From assembly GCA_030272155.1 (NCBI GenBank), contig CP126191.1, positions 5,292,501-5,356,500 of the forward strand: DNA of 64,000 bases. Direction: 5' to 3'. Every line of letters starts with the position of its first letter. The stretch's first letter is position 1. This DNA is from Tetradesmus obliquus (taxonomy: Eukaryota > Chlorophyta > Chlorophyceae > Sphaeropleales > Scenedesmaceae). A program made the translations under genes and the position numbers. Shown here piece by piece: positions 10,830 through 23,242 of the stretch. Under the pieces are notes generated by a model. It saw nothing but the letters and a program-made list of their open reading frames with translations, had not been told where the DNA came from and made no database searches.

Positions 10830-13800
10830 ATGAGCGAACGGCGCGCAACAGACGAGCTGTACGGCGACAGCGCCAAGGTGCAAAGCATGCTTTTGAAATT
10901 CCTTGACGGTGGTGTCGCTGCTGTTCTGTTCACGGTCAGGATCTGAATTACTGACATCATTACGCTGCATGTTGCAGAGGACTGACCAGACGGGCCGCGG
11001 TGCTGAGTTCACAGCCCACCTGCGGGCCTTGAACAGCCAGTTTGCACAGTAAGTTAGCAGCAGCAGCAGCACCTGGGCACAACACGGAATCCGTGACAGT
11101 GACTGACATAGGATTGTCACTTGCAGGTGGGCACAGCAGCAAGCTGCACAGGCAGGTGATCAGCTGTGGCTGTCTGGCGTCAAAGAGTACATCAAGCATG
11201 CGGACAAGCTGCTGCAGCAGTACGACGATGTACTAGTTGATGGTGAGTGCTGCAATGCCAATTCAGCTCATCAAGCCCACACAGCTGCTGCAGCTGCTAG
11301 CAAATCGTACTCTGCATCGGTCTGCGCTGGCCGCGTCATGCGCTGCTGCAGGTGTCCTGCAGCTGCATAGATCACATGGTTGCCCTTGGCTGTGCGCGTC
11401 GTGGCTGGGCAAGTAAGACGCTGATGTTGAGCATTTGCAGAACTAGGGCAGGGCAGGAAATTATTCGAGTGCTCTGTTCCCAACTTTCTGTTCAAGCTCC
11501 ACTTGCCACTTTGTGGCACGGCAATGCACGCATTCTTTGGCTACTGCCTGCGGCTTACTGCTTTCAGGCAACCAGCACCGCAGCAGTTCGCCGCTCGCCA
11601 GCAACTTGTTTGGCACGCCAGCACCCGCAGCCAATGGCTCAGCAGCAGCAGCAGACGAAGCAGCAGGCGCCGCCACAGGCCGCTCCACTGGCTTCGGCGG
11701 AGGCGGCGGCCGCAAGTCTGTCACATTTGCAGAGCAGCCCAACTTTGGTGCAGCAGGAGGCTCCCCCTCAGCTGCTGCAACACCCGGGTTCGGCGCTGCT
11801 GCTGCTGGCGCAGCAACACCAGGCACCGCCAACACAGCCAATGCCGGCCACACCCCGGCTCCTGCAAGCGGTTTAGGCTTTAGCTTTGGCGCTACTCCTG
11901 GTGCAACACCTGCTGCCAAAGGCGGGGAGCTTCCATCTCCGGAGCCATTCAAGCTCAGCGGCTCAGTGACCCCCAGCAGCATTGGCGGCATGACCCCAGG
12001 CCCCTCACCCTCCACAGGTGGCTTCTCTTTCGGTGCTGCGCCCACGCCAGCAGCTGGCGGCAGCAGCGGCGGCTTTGGGTTCACACCAGCAGGCGCAGCA
12101 GCAGCAGCGGCGGCAGCAGGCGCAACACCAGCAGCAAGCAGCGGCAAGTTTAGCTTTGGGGTTAGTAGCAGCGGCACAGCCGCAAGCCAGGATGCGGCGG
12201 CGGCAGGCGCCAGCAGCAGCAGTGGCGGCAGCTTTGGCTTTGGGGCCGCGCCAGCAGCAGCAGCAGGCAGCACTGGTGGGCCCGCTGCCACCACGTTCAG
12301 CTTTGGTGCACTGCCGTCGTCATCAGCAGGTACTGCTGCGGCTGGAGATGCTGCTGCTGGCAGCTCGCCAGCGTTTGGCTTTGCCACAACAGCAGGAGCA
12401 GGCAGCGGCACAGCAGGCGGAGGGCTGTTCAAGTTTCCGGCACCCACTGCAGCAGGAGGTGAGCAGGCACCAAGAGCAATGGGCGTGTTATGTGGTGTGC
12501 ATGCGCGTCAGCATGGCTCAGTGCATGTGCTTGATGTGCTGTTGTGGTGCACAGGCCAGCACGTCACATTATCGGCATGCATGTTGTATAGATCTGCTGC
12601 ATGTCAGTGTAGCCAACAGTACATCAGATGGCATCAGCCACCGGCCAAGGATGGCTTTTAAACACACCATGCAGGCAAGCAGTTTGCGGATTGCTCGAGC
12701 AGCAGAGGCTGCTGTTGGCGCGCATGAGCTTCAACCCATGCCCTCCCTTGTAGGCATGCGGGCAGCAGCGAGATGTCCTCAGACTCAGCCAGCAGCGAGT
12801 CTTCGCAAGTGCGCCAGTAGCTCAACTGCATTGCCCGGCTTGCCCAACACACTTCGAACTCAGGGCAAATGCGCGGCAGCAGGCACCATACCGCCGTGGC
12901 TTTCAAGCAATACACAATGATGTGTTTGCACCGCCCGCCGTTTGCAGGCCCGTCTGACGTTGCAGCTGGCGGTGCCGATGGCGACGCCGATGAGGAGGCC
13001 CCGGCAAAGTTCACGCCAGAGATCAAGGTGGATGAAGAGAAGTGGCATGTGCTGTTCAACAATAAGGCGCGGCTGCACGTGCGCCTCCCGAAAGGCAGCG
13101 GCGGGGGTGACTGGGAGGGGCGCGGCGTGGGCATGGTGACGCTGCGCCAGCCCAAGGAGGGCGACAGCCTCGGCAGGGCCTGCGTCATGTTCAGCACAGA
13201 AGTGGTGAGGCTGCCGGGCTCTGGCGTGGAAAGCGCAGCAGGGCGTGATGGGGGCGAAGATGGTGTTATGGGAGGTGCTGTGTGTGGGATGCTGAGGGTA
13301 GTGGCCACCAGAGAGTCAGCGGCTGGGGCATGGGAGGCTAGCTGTGAGTCTGTCAAAGAATAGCCGCTTCTGGACTGTTTTTCCTTCGTGTAGCAGTGCT
13401 CAGGTGTTGGCATGACGAACACTGCCTGCTGCACCTGCTGGGTTGCCGCTGCAGGGCAAGCAGCTGGTGTCATCGAACCTGTACGTCACCACCGTGGTGC
13501 ACTCCATTGCCAACAAGCCCAACAAGTGCAGCATCCTGCTCATGGTGCCTCAGTACGAGCTGCCGCCAGCAGGCGCGAAGGCAGACGCCGCTGCAGCTGC
13601 AGCAAGCAAGACTAAACACGCGGTGAGCGCCAGCACGGGCGGCAGGGCCGGCGCAGTGCTGTGACAGCGGCACTGTCTGCTGTGCGGGGCTGGCATGTGC
13701 AACTGCACAACGCTTGCAGGAATGTCTACTCTCTGTGTGCAGGCCCTGCTTTGCTGATGAGCCGCATGCCTTCTTTGCAGAGTATACACCAAACTCTGTG

Positions 13801-14015
13801 GTTGGATGCATACCTTACGCAGGCTGTGCCGCAGAAGCAGCGTGCTGCGTCAGTCCCAGCATCAATAATCGTGTTCCAAGTGCTGAGCGACACTAGTCTT
13901 CTCCTGTCTGCTGCTGCTGCGCCTGCAGATGACAGCGTGCATGCTCACATTCGGCTCAGCCGACAAGGTGCAGGACTTCAAGCAGCTGGTGGAGCAGTAC
14001 AAGCCCAAGAAGTGA
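10830..14015 (+). CDS. Nup50-like nucleoporin with FG repeats and Ran-binding domain, 7 exons, 545 aa
   Basis: Expected on the nuclear basket side of the pore, aiding importin/Ran recycling. Exons 10830-10877, 10978-11048, 11127-11242, 11568-12458, 12948-13204, 13455-13622, 13929-14015; phases agree. Seen: a basic N-terminus (MSERRATDELYGDSAKR) and a helical block about 20-78 (EFTAHLRALNSQFAQW, VKEYIKHADKLLQQYDD) like the Nup50 N-terminal region. A long low-complexity Gly/Ala/Ser/Pro segment (about 79-390) has repeated SFG, GFG and FSFG motifs. A C-terminal RanBP1-type PH domain starts near 392 (EIKVDEEKWHVLFNNKARL) and ends in FKQLVEQYKPKK. The domain order matches Nup50. The Ala-rich linker inside the Ran-binding domain (about 500-517) is unusual. 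Confidence 0.85.
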
Positions 14016-14064
14016 CCGGCTGCAGCGCAGCTGTCAGCAGGAGTCGCCAGCCAGCTGGGATGCC

Positions 14065-14106
14065 GTGCATGCATGGCAGCTAGATGTGCATGCATGGCAG
14101 CTGGAT
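14065..14106. repeat. 21-bp tandem repeat, two copies
   Basis: Copies at 14065-14085 and 14086-14106 read gtgcatgcatggcagct then agat or ggat, with one mismatch. They lie about 50 nt past the nucleoporin stop, in its presumed 3' UTR. Confidence 0.8.
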
Positions 14107-14151
14107 GTGCTCGTACCTGTGTGGCAGGTGTTTGCTGTTGATTCAGCTCAT

Positions 14152-14156
14152 TGTAA
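14152..14156 (+). terminator. TGTAA poly(A) signal of the nucleoporin gene
   Basis: TGTAA on the plus strand 137 nt after the stop at 14015. Confidence 0.4.
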
Positions 14157-14839
14157 CAGGAGATGGTGTCATGATGGTCAGCATGCGCAACATGCGGATT
14201 GCGCCGCACCCACTATCCTCGCACGCACGCAATGTGACAGCATTGCTGGTCCTCTGGTTAGCAGGTTGGTAACTCGGTTTGGGAGTCACGTAAATGGTGC
14301 AGCAGCTGCCCAGCAGCGAGAGGACTTTGAGCAGGCAGCATGACAACTTGCGCAGCAAGGTGGCACGCAGGCCTCCAAGCAACAGCAACCAGGCGTCTAG
14401 GCGCTCACTAAGCGTGGCACGAGGATATGTTGTGTGGTGGCCTGTACGAGCCCTTACTGGCTGCAGCAGTGTGCTATTTCGCCAATTATTGGAGCCTCCT
14501 GAGGCTTCAGCGCATACAGCAGCTGCATCAGCAGCCGCACTGTGCTGGTGCACAGCTGCTTGACTAGTTGCCGAAGTATACGCACAGAGAGGGTGCAGCA
14601 CGTCAGATACTAATGTTACAAACATAGCTGTGCAACCATCATGATTCAACGGTGCAAGTTGCACAGGACGATCCTCAGATGGCGCAGCTATGCAACCCAC
14701 ACCGAGTACCACACGTCCTGTTCCGAACCACTCTTGCCAAAGCCTGAGTGAACAGCAACGTGGCACTCACAGCACACGGCATCCAACATGATCACGGTGC
14801 GTGCTGACGATGGTCAGCTAGCTAGCCATTGTGCAAGTG

Positions 14840-14844
14840 TTACA
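14840..14844 (-). terminator. TGTAA poly(A) signal of the 14869-16781 gene
   Basis: TGTAA on the minus strand 25 nt after the stop codon of the single-pass membrane protein gene. Confidence 0.45.
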
Positions 14845-14868
14845 ATGCAATGCACACACAGAGAGCCG

Positions 14869-16781
14869 TCACTCCACGTGGCTGCCGCCCTTGAAGGGTA
14901 TGTAGGGCGGCGGCTGCCCCTGCGCCCCCTCAGGCAGCGCCGGCCCCCCCAGCGGGTCGTACTGCGCGCCCACCACATCACTCAGCAGCTGCGCCACCTT
15001 GGACTGCACGCCCGCCAGCGTGTTAAAGCTCAGCAGCAGGAACAGCAGCAGGCCTGCGGCAGCGGCAGCGGCAGTGCGGCCACAGCAGGTGAGGCAGAGG
15101 TGCTTGTTGAACAGCAATGCTGAAACTGACGATGACCAGAGCAGACCGTCGGCAACCAGCGGGCAAGTAAGCCAAGCATCACAAAACCGGAGGTAATTGG
15201 CCAGCGCTGAAAGAAAGCACAGCCAAACACTGCTTTCTGCTTACATCTTGACAACTCTGCTGCCTGACACGCGCTCAGCGCCTCCTCCAGCCACGCCGCA
15301 ATCCTACTTCAATCAACACGCACAGATGACAAGCACCACATCTCTGATCGCACAGCTGCCGCAGATACTGCTGCTGCGCTGCTACAGCTGTGCAGGGGTA
15401 GGTAATCACACACGCAATGTTATCACCCACCTGTCGCCAGCAGCACGTACAGGCCCTTGTTGAAGTCCACGTCTCCCTCATCATGCCAGCGGTAGTGCAC
15501 CAGCACATGCTTGGGCCAGTGCGTGGTGTTCTTATAGTCTTCGTACAGCGCCGCATGCTTCATCAGCAGCTCATCAGGCAGCGGCAGCACCTGCTGGGCA
15601 CGGCAGGCAAGCCAACTTGAGCACACATGCAGCCAACGCAAAGGCATACTGCAGGATAGGGGTGGGTCAGCTGCAATGCCACGCGCAACTCAGAAGCACA
15701 TGGTATTCCGCCAGGTGCGGACTGCAGGGCTGCATGCTGCACCAGCTGCATGCTTGCCCCTGCCTTGTTGATGCACCGCAACGCACTGTGTGGCGCTGTG
15801 CTGCGGCTGGGCGTCGTGAGTGCCTTGGCATTGTTCAGCGTGAATCCTGCTGCTGCTGCTGCTGCTGAGCTTGTTCTCAGCTGCTTGCTGATCCGCAGCA
15901 CACTGATCTGCAGTGCTTCTGCTTGCTGCTCGCTGTTTGACCCAAGGGGGACCTGCGCATGGCACTGCTTGCACGCCCTGCGCTGCCTGCTGCTGTGGGG
16001 CCTCACCCAGGCCTTGGCGCCCTTGAGCTCGTCGCCTGCGCGCCGCAGCTGCACCTCCAGCAGCGGCATGCCCTCCACGCCCTTGCCCAGCACCGTCAGC
16101 CACGGCGTCAGCACGCGGTCGCCTGCAGCACCATTTTGCAGTTATTTTAGTATGTTGATTTGGTGTTTCAGAGTGCAACGGCAAGCACAGGGAATGCACT
16201 GCACTGGATCAGACATACGGCAGCTGCAGAGGTCTTCCTGCAAGCAGGCACCTGCCCAGCTGACGGGTATCATCAGGCTGCACTGGCGCGGCCGCTGCAA
16301 TACTGGTGGTGTAGCTGCTGCTGATGCGTGCAGCAAGGTACCCACCATCAAATGATAGCTGTATCCGGTAGTCTGTGACCTCCTGTGCATCTGTGCCCGG
16401 CTTGTTGATCGGCATGGCGACCTGCAGCGCAGCAGCAGCATCAGCAGTAGCCCTGCTGTAGCGGTTGCACTGCTGCCGCGGCCGTACAGCAGCTGCACAC
16501 TTACTATGCGGTTCTGGCCGAATCTTGGGCAGTGGTGTTCTATCAAGTCGTGCCAGTTTGTCCGTTTCTGCACGGCAGAGAGCACCAGGTGGTGGGTGAT
16601 GGTTCCCAGGGGGTCCAGCTGTCCAGTCAGTTGTGCAGGTTTGTGCATGTACCCGGAGAAACTGCGCGCGTCGCGAAGTATGAATGAAGTCTCCTTCGTG
16701 ATGTACAGCTCTGCTGCATCCCATCCATAATAGGAGCCATGCTAATGTGATCGCTAGCCGTGGCTGCAACCAACGAGCCAT
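14869..16781 (-). CDS. Conserved single-pass secretory-pathway membrane protein, unknown function, 242 aa
   Basis: Exons, 5' to 3': 16781-16653, 16567-16505, 16421-16346, 16122-16007, 15590-15431, 15053-14869; all phases agree. The N-terminus is a signal peptide (hydrophobic core AITLAWLLLWMG, possible cleavage after CSRA), followed by HHEGDFIHTSRRAQF and WHDLIEHHCPRFG. A beta-rich lumenal part (YRIQLSFDGDRVLTPWLTVL) leads to THWPKHVLVHYRW, then one TM segment near residues 180-200 and a short tail. From memory, land plants have uncharacterised proteins with the same order of motifs (signal peptide, CPRFG, WPKHVLVRY-like, C-terminal TM). The predicted topology is a lumenal domain with a short cytosolic tail. 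Function is unknown. Confidence 0.85.
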
Positions 16782-18552
16782 TTTTGTATACGAGCCTCGA
16801 TCTACTTGTCAAGTACACTATCAAGCACGTGAAGCAAATGTGTTTATGTCAGCAGACGAACTGAGGCCTTGCTGCAGCAAGTGACTAAGCTTGCCAAGTT
16901 GGGTTCCTGAAAGACAGCTGATATCAACACAGTAAATTTGCACTCCTCAGATTACAGCCTGGTGACTTCACAATGTCAATGCTGCTGCACTGCAGTGAGT
17001 GTACCGAAGCATCAGGCTGTGCCGTATACACTTGAGGCTCTGAACGGTCACATCTTTGCCATGACACTTTGACAACCCTAAACCGCTGTCAGTTGATGAC
17101 AGCTTGCACCCTCAGGGCCCGTTTGTCTCATCACAGCAAGTTGCATCATTGTGTAGCCTTGCAAACATGACAAGTGGTTCAGTGCTGAGCGTAGAAGCCA
17201 CCGGCCTGCCTTGAGAAGCAGGCACATCCTGGAGGGCCTCTGTTCCTCCTCATCCATCCCCAAGAGCTGCCCGGCCTTGACCAAGCCGCATGTGCGCAAC
17301 AAGCATGCATTATCAATATCAGCGCAGCATGTAACATGACGCTGTGATGATTGATGCCCTCTACTACTGTATGCCCTCTTCAACTACTGAAAACACTGGA
17401 CGCATACGCAATAACTTGATGCATCCCAAACCTATGAACACAAGCAACCGTTTGCCTTCTTGTGCGCAAAACGCCATACAAGGTTCCAGTGGTGTGTCCC
17501 ACCAATGACAACACAACGCGACTAAGACTACCGACACAGCAATCTACCGCCAGGTAATTTTGAACCCTGAAGTAATGGCTGCACGTTATTCTCAGCAGCC
17601 CTCATCAAACTTGCTCGACGCAGTGCCTTGATTGAGTTTGCAAAACCAAGCGTGGTTTGACCCACCACATGCAGTGCCGTGCCTTCTCACAATCTGCTGC
17701 CATGGCCATGGTCAATATCAACTCCGCTCTGCAAGTGCCACACAGCTGCCATGTACCTTCTCTGCACTTAACCACTTGATCTCTGAACAGTCTGTCTGCA
17801 GGGTCAGTAGCTGACCTCAGCAGCACAATGAGTACAAGCATTGAAACTGCACGGCTTCACAATGTGATAAACCTCATCTGGTACGTCAGGCCATGTCGAT
17901 TCATTCAAAGCACAGGCTCCTATGCTAGCTAGCTGCGCATTCAAACTTGGCACGTCAACACATCAAGAAGCACACAGCAAGTGCTACTCCAGGTGGCTGT
18001 GTCTACCCCAATAAAGAGAAACAGAAACAACCTGTGCTTGCACAGACTGTGCGAATCCTTGGCTGGGACGCACATACATGCCCAGTGTACTGCAGCACCA
18101 TGGCATGCTGGTTCATGGCGCCTGTTGCTTTGCTGTTGAGGTACACATGCTCAGTCACAGGACAAAGCACGGCAGACACCTTTCATACAAGGGCAACAAG
18201 ACGCCTTGAGCATGCCCGCTGCAGCGCCTGCTGCTGCAAGCTAGGAAGTGTTTTGGTACAGAGCGTTGCACTGGTGAAAGCAATTGTGCTTTCAGCTAGG
18301 TAAAGGAATGGCTGTAAAGTAAGGCCAATAAAGATGCATCACTGTGCACAGCATGTTGCCCCTGCAGATGGCAGGTGGCAGCAGCTATTCCTCTTGCACG
18401 CACAGGCAATGCACGGATAAGATAACCAAGTATGCTGGGTGCCTGCAGTCTTTTCTTCACCCCCAGAAAATGCGCCGCAGCAGACACACCACACACATCA
18501 CACACAGCACGGCTCTGCTGTGATGAACTGCACCACCCACCAGGGGCACAGC
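16782..18552. other. 1.8-kb spacer without recognised genes
   Basis: Lies between the 5' end of the single-pass protein gene and the 3' end of the next minus-strand gene. It is less GC-rich than the coding DNA, and its ORFs are short with no recognisable domain. The promoter of the 16781 gene should lie on its low-coordinate side. Confidence 0.5.
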
Positions 18553-21520
18553 TCAGCCAGTCGTGACTTTCACTGCTGTCTTGGGTGTTGGCTGCACAGC
18601 CATCGGGGCCAGCAGCGCAGGCTGCAGCAGCCCAGCACCCACAGCAACAGGCTTCACAGGCAGCAGCTGCGCACCTGCCCGGCTGCCGCCCTGCACCCCT
18701 GTCGTGTCCACCATCAGCCGGAAGCTGTCATTGCGCGGCGGCAGCGCCTGCGCAAAGCTGAGCGGCGCAGGCGCTGCGGCAGCAGCTGACTGCGCTGCCG
18801 CTGCAGCCGCCGGCATGCGCAGCGCTGACGGCTCTACAGTTGCAGGCAGCGCAATACGCCGCTGCACCGCCAGCGCCGGCTCAGTGGCTGCGGCCAGTGC
18901 GGCAAACCACTGCCGCATCTCGTCCACGCGTCCAACCGCAATGTACGTGTCATAGCTGAACTCCGACTGCGGCTGGATGGCGGCAGTCACCAGCGGCGCA
19001 AAGTAGGAGCAGTCACTGCGCGCGCTGCTGTTCTCCCCGCCCACGCGGTACGCCACTAGCTGCTCAGCCACCGGGGTATAAACCCCGACGCCGAACCCCG
19101 AATTGGTGTCCACGTATGCAGCCCACTTCTCGGGTATCTTAAAGTACTCGTTGACCTGGCCGGGCATCAGGAAACTGAGCTGACCGCCAGTCCAGGGCGC
19201 GCTGCCGCTGTAGATTGCCAGCGCATTGAGCCGACGGTCCACAAAGACAGCCGGCACCTCCTGGTGACGCTCTGGGTGGCCTGCATTACCAGTATAGCGC
19301 ATCGTCTGCCGCACCTTGACCATGTTGGGCAGCAGGCGTGATTGTGTTGTCATGACCACGTCATCAAGCAGCCCCTGGCCGCCCCAGTTGCGCGGCAGCG
19401 CGCTGGTTGAGAGCATGTCGCCAAACTGCGAGCTGGCCAGCAGCTTGGGGGCTGCGTTGTGCCAGGAGCCGCCCTGCACGGGGTTCCAGCGCCAGGCGCG
19501 GGTGGACCAGCAGCTGCCGTCCTCGCAGCCTGCAGCAGCACAGTGCCAGTGTTTTGAAGAATTGTTGGTGAGTCGGGAAACAGCCAAGCTGGCAGCAAGG
19601 CTGTGCTGAGTCAGCAGTGCTAATTATATAACGGCGTGGACTTCACTGGAATGGGGAGACCAGATGCAGGTCGGGGATGCATGCCCGCTAAGATGCTTGT
19701 AGTCATGGTTTCACCGCTGGCTGGATAGTAGCTTGCTGCCCAGCTGCCACAGCCTATGCATTGACAAGCTAGCATAGCTACTGCTGGCAGTGTGTGCATT
19801 ATGACGATACAGCAGCGCAGCCACAGCCCGCTTCATCACAACCGCATACATCGCCACATCATCACCACGCACCGTAGTAGGACTGCTGGATGAGCCGCCC
19901 GCTGTCCCAGGTGTTGATCAGGTTCCTGCCGGCCCACTCAGGCGGCATCACAGGTGACGACAGGTGCGTGATGGCGCCGCCACGCGCAGGGTCCACGCCC
20001 ACCTTGAGGCGCGCATTGCTCAGGTACAGCAGGCCGTCAGCAGGGTCGGCCTGCGCCGGGGAGGCCTGCGTAGGGGATGTGACAGCAGGGTGGAGGTGCG
20101 TTGTGCCGGCTGTTTCAGCTGTGGTTCTTCAGCAATTTGCTGCTGTGCATTTCAAGCCGCTGGATGCAGCAAGCCAAGGATGCTGTGGGTACTACCCCAC
20201 ACTAGTGCAAGTGGGTTGCTTTGAGCGCCTGTTCATGAACGATTTGTTGATAGTGTGTTGCTGCTGCTGCGTGCCGGGGCCATACAACTGCATGGACAAC
20301 TGCACGCAACTGCAGATATGCCATATGTGTGCAACTCAGGCTGTTTCCAAAAGCTTCTAGCCTTCATCTTGGCACACATACTCACAGGTGCAGGTGCCGG
20401 CGCGGGGGACCGCGGGGCGCTTGGCACAGCCACGCCGGCGCTGCTGCTGCGGCTGCTGTTGCTGTTCAGCGCGACCAGCAGCTGCGTGAACAGCTGCTGC
20501 TCTAGCGCCTTGGACAGCCGCGGGTGTGGCGTAAGCGGCATCACCCTCTGAGGCACATCAGAGTCAGGCTCCCTGAGGGAGGCCACATGGAAGGCCTCCT
20601 TGCGCACACCCATGGCTGCCAGGAGGGTTTCAGCATAGGGATTAGCGCTGCTGCTGCTGCTGCTGCTGCCGGATGTGGGAGGAACTGGTGCTGCGCTCTT
20701 GACTGATGCAACAGCGGGTGCTGGTGCTGGGCTCTTCGCTGCTACTGGCTTGGGGGCACTTGAGCCCATCACAATGGGTTGGGGGGCAGTGCTGCAGATA
20801 TCAGCGTGTAGAGATTTTAGGCGTCAGGCCGAGAAAGGGACTGCCCTCACCGTGTCAGTGCAGATGAGGGTTCTAACACTCGCCATGACCCCTGAGGTCC
20901 TCAAACAAGTGCTGCGCAAGCAAGGACACCAAACCAGCTGGAGTCACGCAACGCAACAGGCATTCTGTCAGGCTTGACAGCTGCAGCTGCCGCACTGCGC
21001 GCCACGCTGCTCTGCCGAGCAAACACTCGAACCCAGCGCTCTGCATCAACCCTGAAGCACCCAGACTCACCACACAGGCTTTACAGAAGCGCACACGCTG
21101 GCTGCTGCATCCACTGCTGCCAGCTGCAGCACCAGGCTCAGCCCCAGAACAGCACCAACCCCTGCCTGGGACCTGCGGCCCCGCGGCTGAGCAGCAGCAG
21201 GCGCCTGCGAGGGCATTGCCAGGAGCAGGATGCGGCAGCTGTTTTCACAAGCAGCTTGCAACTGCAGGCTGGTGCATTGACAGCGCTGACAGCTGTTACG
21301 ATTTAGGTGTGAAAGCATGTGAGCCATTGCAGGTTGCCATGTTACACATCAGGCAGCTGTCTGTCATTGCTGTTCCCTGGTTGTCTGCCCACTCGCTCAC
21401 CTGCACAAGGAACAAGGCCATCAAGATGGGCGCAGCTGCCACTGTCATGCTGCTCAGTGCGCCAGTATTTTTGCTGCTTAGTCCAGCACTGTAACTCGTT
21501 GGCAGCTGAACCCCTGCCAA

Positions 21521-21554
<34 letters not shown>

Positions 21555-22144
21555 AGCATGTCCTCGTTACTGCTGAAGCCTCCAGCCGCTTGTGGCGCTC
21601 TACTGCTCATGGCCGCCCACAGCAGCAGCATCATGCACAGCGCCACAAGCGGCAGCCTGCGGAGTCGGCTGCTGAGGTGTGGCACCTGCACGGCATGCAT
21701 GCACAGAGGTGGCATCTGCGAAATGGCACATGACAGCACTTGGCACATAGGCTCCATGTTGCAAGCAGCAACCACAGCAACAGCGCACGCTGTGCCTCAG
21801 GATGCTCGCCATCATGCCGCACTGCACTCAAGTATGTACTACACGTGTGACACTTGCATCAGCAGCTGCAGGCAGGTATGGTGGCTTACCCTGACGATGC
21901 AGAGGGTCACCACAGCCGGCAGCACGCTGGCAGATAGCAGTGACACATCAGACACCAGCTTGGGTGATAGCCCACAGCAACGGCTGAGTGCTGACACAAG
22001 CTCTGCCGGCGTTGAGGTGAAGGGGAGGAAGGCACTGCTCATGTCGGCGCTGCTGTCTGCGCTGGTGTCCAGCTCCCAGCTGAATAGTGCCGTAGCACTG
22101 CCAGATATTCCCAGCATGCTGCCTGCAGGTGTGATAAGTCTCAT
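18553..22144 (-). CDS. Membrane-anchored protein with a large C-terminal domain, possibly carbohydrate-binding, 749 aa (N-terminal part uncertain)
   Basis: Exons, 5' to 3': 22144-21890, 21685-21401, 21204-21071, 20791-20386, 20065-19873, 19529-18553; total length is a multiple of three with matching phases. The last two exons carry the firm domain: LYLSNARLKVGVD, RGGAITHLS, NLINTWDSGRLIQQSYYG, then CEDGSCW, PRNWGGQGLLDDV and HQEVPAVFVDRRLNALAIYSG. The order (RGGAI, then a Trp/Gly-rich loop, then EVPAVF) suggests a mutarotase-like beta-sandwich acting on sugars; this is inference. The first three exons add basic and hydrophobic stretches (RLRRLPLVALCMMLLLWAAM and two more), consistent with a signal anchor. 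The 21204-21071 exon could instead end at a stop directly across its donor, so the N-terminal half might be a separate gene, with a start near 20769 for the domain protein. Confidence 0.6.
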
Positions 22145-22806
22145 GTCATCTTGAAGCAGAGATTGATGTGTTGAAGCAAGGATGTATGATAGGATCGCTC
22201 CAGTCACCTTGTGCAGCTGCAACCGTGGCTGCCCTGCGGGCGCTGCTGCGGACGCAGCCCAACCTCCAGGTACTGTCGGTGCAATGTTCAATTCGTAAGT
22301 TGAATTGCTTCTTTGATGTTGTTGTTGCTGTGCACTACCGGCTCTCCAAGCTCAAGGGGAGGTAATGAGCGGGTGCCACACCGAGATGAACTAATGGCGG
22401 GCAACACTGCACTCGATTCCTGGTAGGGCTTGCTTTCGTACTTAAAAATCTTAAGTGGTGGTCAGTGGCCACAAAAGTGTGGTGAGCACGAGGGGCCAGC
22501 ATCACCGACACACTCACCAACCCATGTTACTGCTGAAACGCCGTGGTCACAGGCATACACACCCAGTATAATGTTATTTGGTTTAGATCACATGCTGTGC
22601 TGACGAGATATGTTGGCCACTGCATCATTTGCACCTTGCTGAGTGTGCATTGCGTACTCGCGATAACAAAGAGTGCCGATCGGTCCAACACAGGAGTCAA
22701 CGAGTTCTTTGCTAAAATTCACGCTTATCAAGGCAGGCAGCAGCTCCTAGGGCAAGCTCTGAACGCTGCAGCACAGCAGCAACCAGCTCAACTGCAACTC
22801 AGCAGC
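22145..22806. other. Divergent upstream region
   Basis: 662 bp between divergent starts at 22144 and 22807. The region nearest 22144 is open in the minus-strand frame up to about 22291 but has no ATG there. No other feature was recognised. Confidence 0.45.
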
Positions 22807-23209
22807 ATGCTTTGCAGGCGGGCTGCGAGCACACGGGCAGCACCGCCCAGCAGATGCGTTGTCAGTAGATGGCAGCTGCCTGCTGTCAGGCGCGGCCCAT
22901 GCCGCAGGGCCGTGCAGTGCTGGGCAAAAACAACCAGCAGCAGGTCCAAGGCAGCCAGCAGCAGTGACAGCACATCTGCACAGCAACCGCTGCAGCAACA
23001 GCAGCCGCTGTCAACAAACAGCAGCAAGTCTGTGCAGGTACGGTGGTTGCTAATGCAGTGCAGCCAGATGTCAAGATGTCCTGTTGCATTGCGTAGCGCA
23101 AGGCAGGGTGGTGCTGACTCTTGCACTTGATGGGTGTGCAGGACCGCCTGGGTGGCGTCAGTCAGCGCCTGCAGTCTCTCGTGCACTTCCTCACTCCCAA
23201 GCAGGAGGT

Positions 23210-23242
<33 letters not shown>

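Larger units (their letters stand above)
14016..14868. other. Convergent spacer downstream of the nucleoporin gene
   Basis: 853 bp between convergent 3' ends. It contains a 21-bp tandem duplication (14065-14106) and TGTAA boxes on both strands serving the two genes. No coding signal was found. Confidence 0.55.

Noticed and set aside
11461-12447. 328-aa minus-strand Pro/Ala-rich ORF
   Set aside because: It is antisense to the FG-repeat exon of the nucleoporin, whose sense frame joins in phase to conserved exons.
12755-12810. Acidic Ser-rich stretch (SSEMSSDSASSESSQ) in a nucleoporin intron, possible extra exon
   Set aside because: Its reading frame does not match the phases of the flanking exons, and the neighbours join correctly without it.
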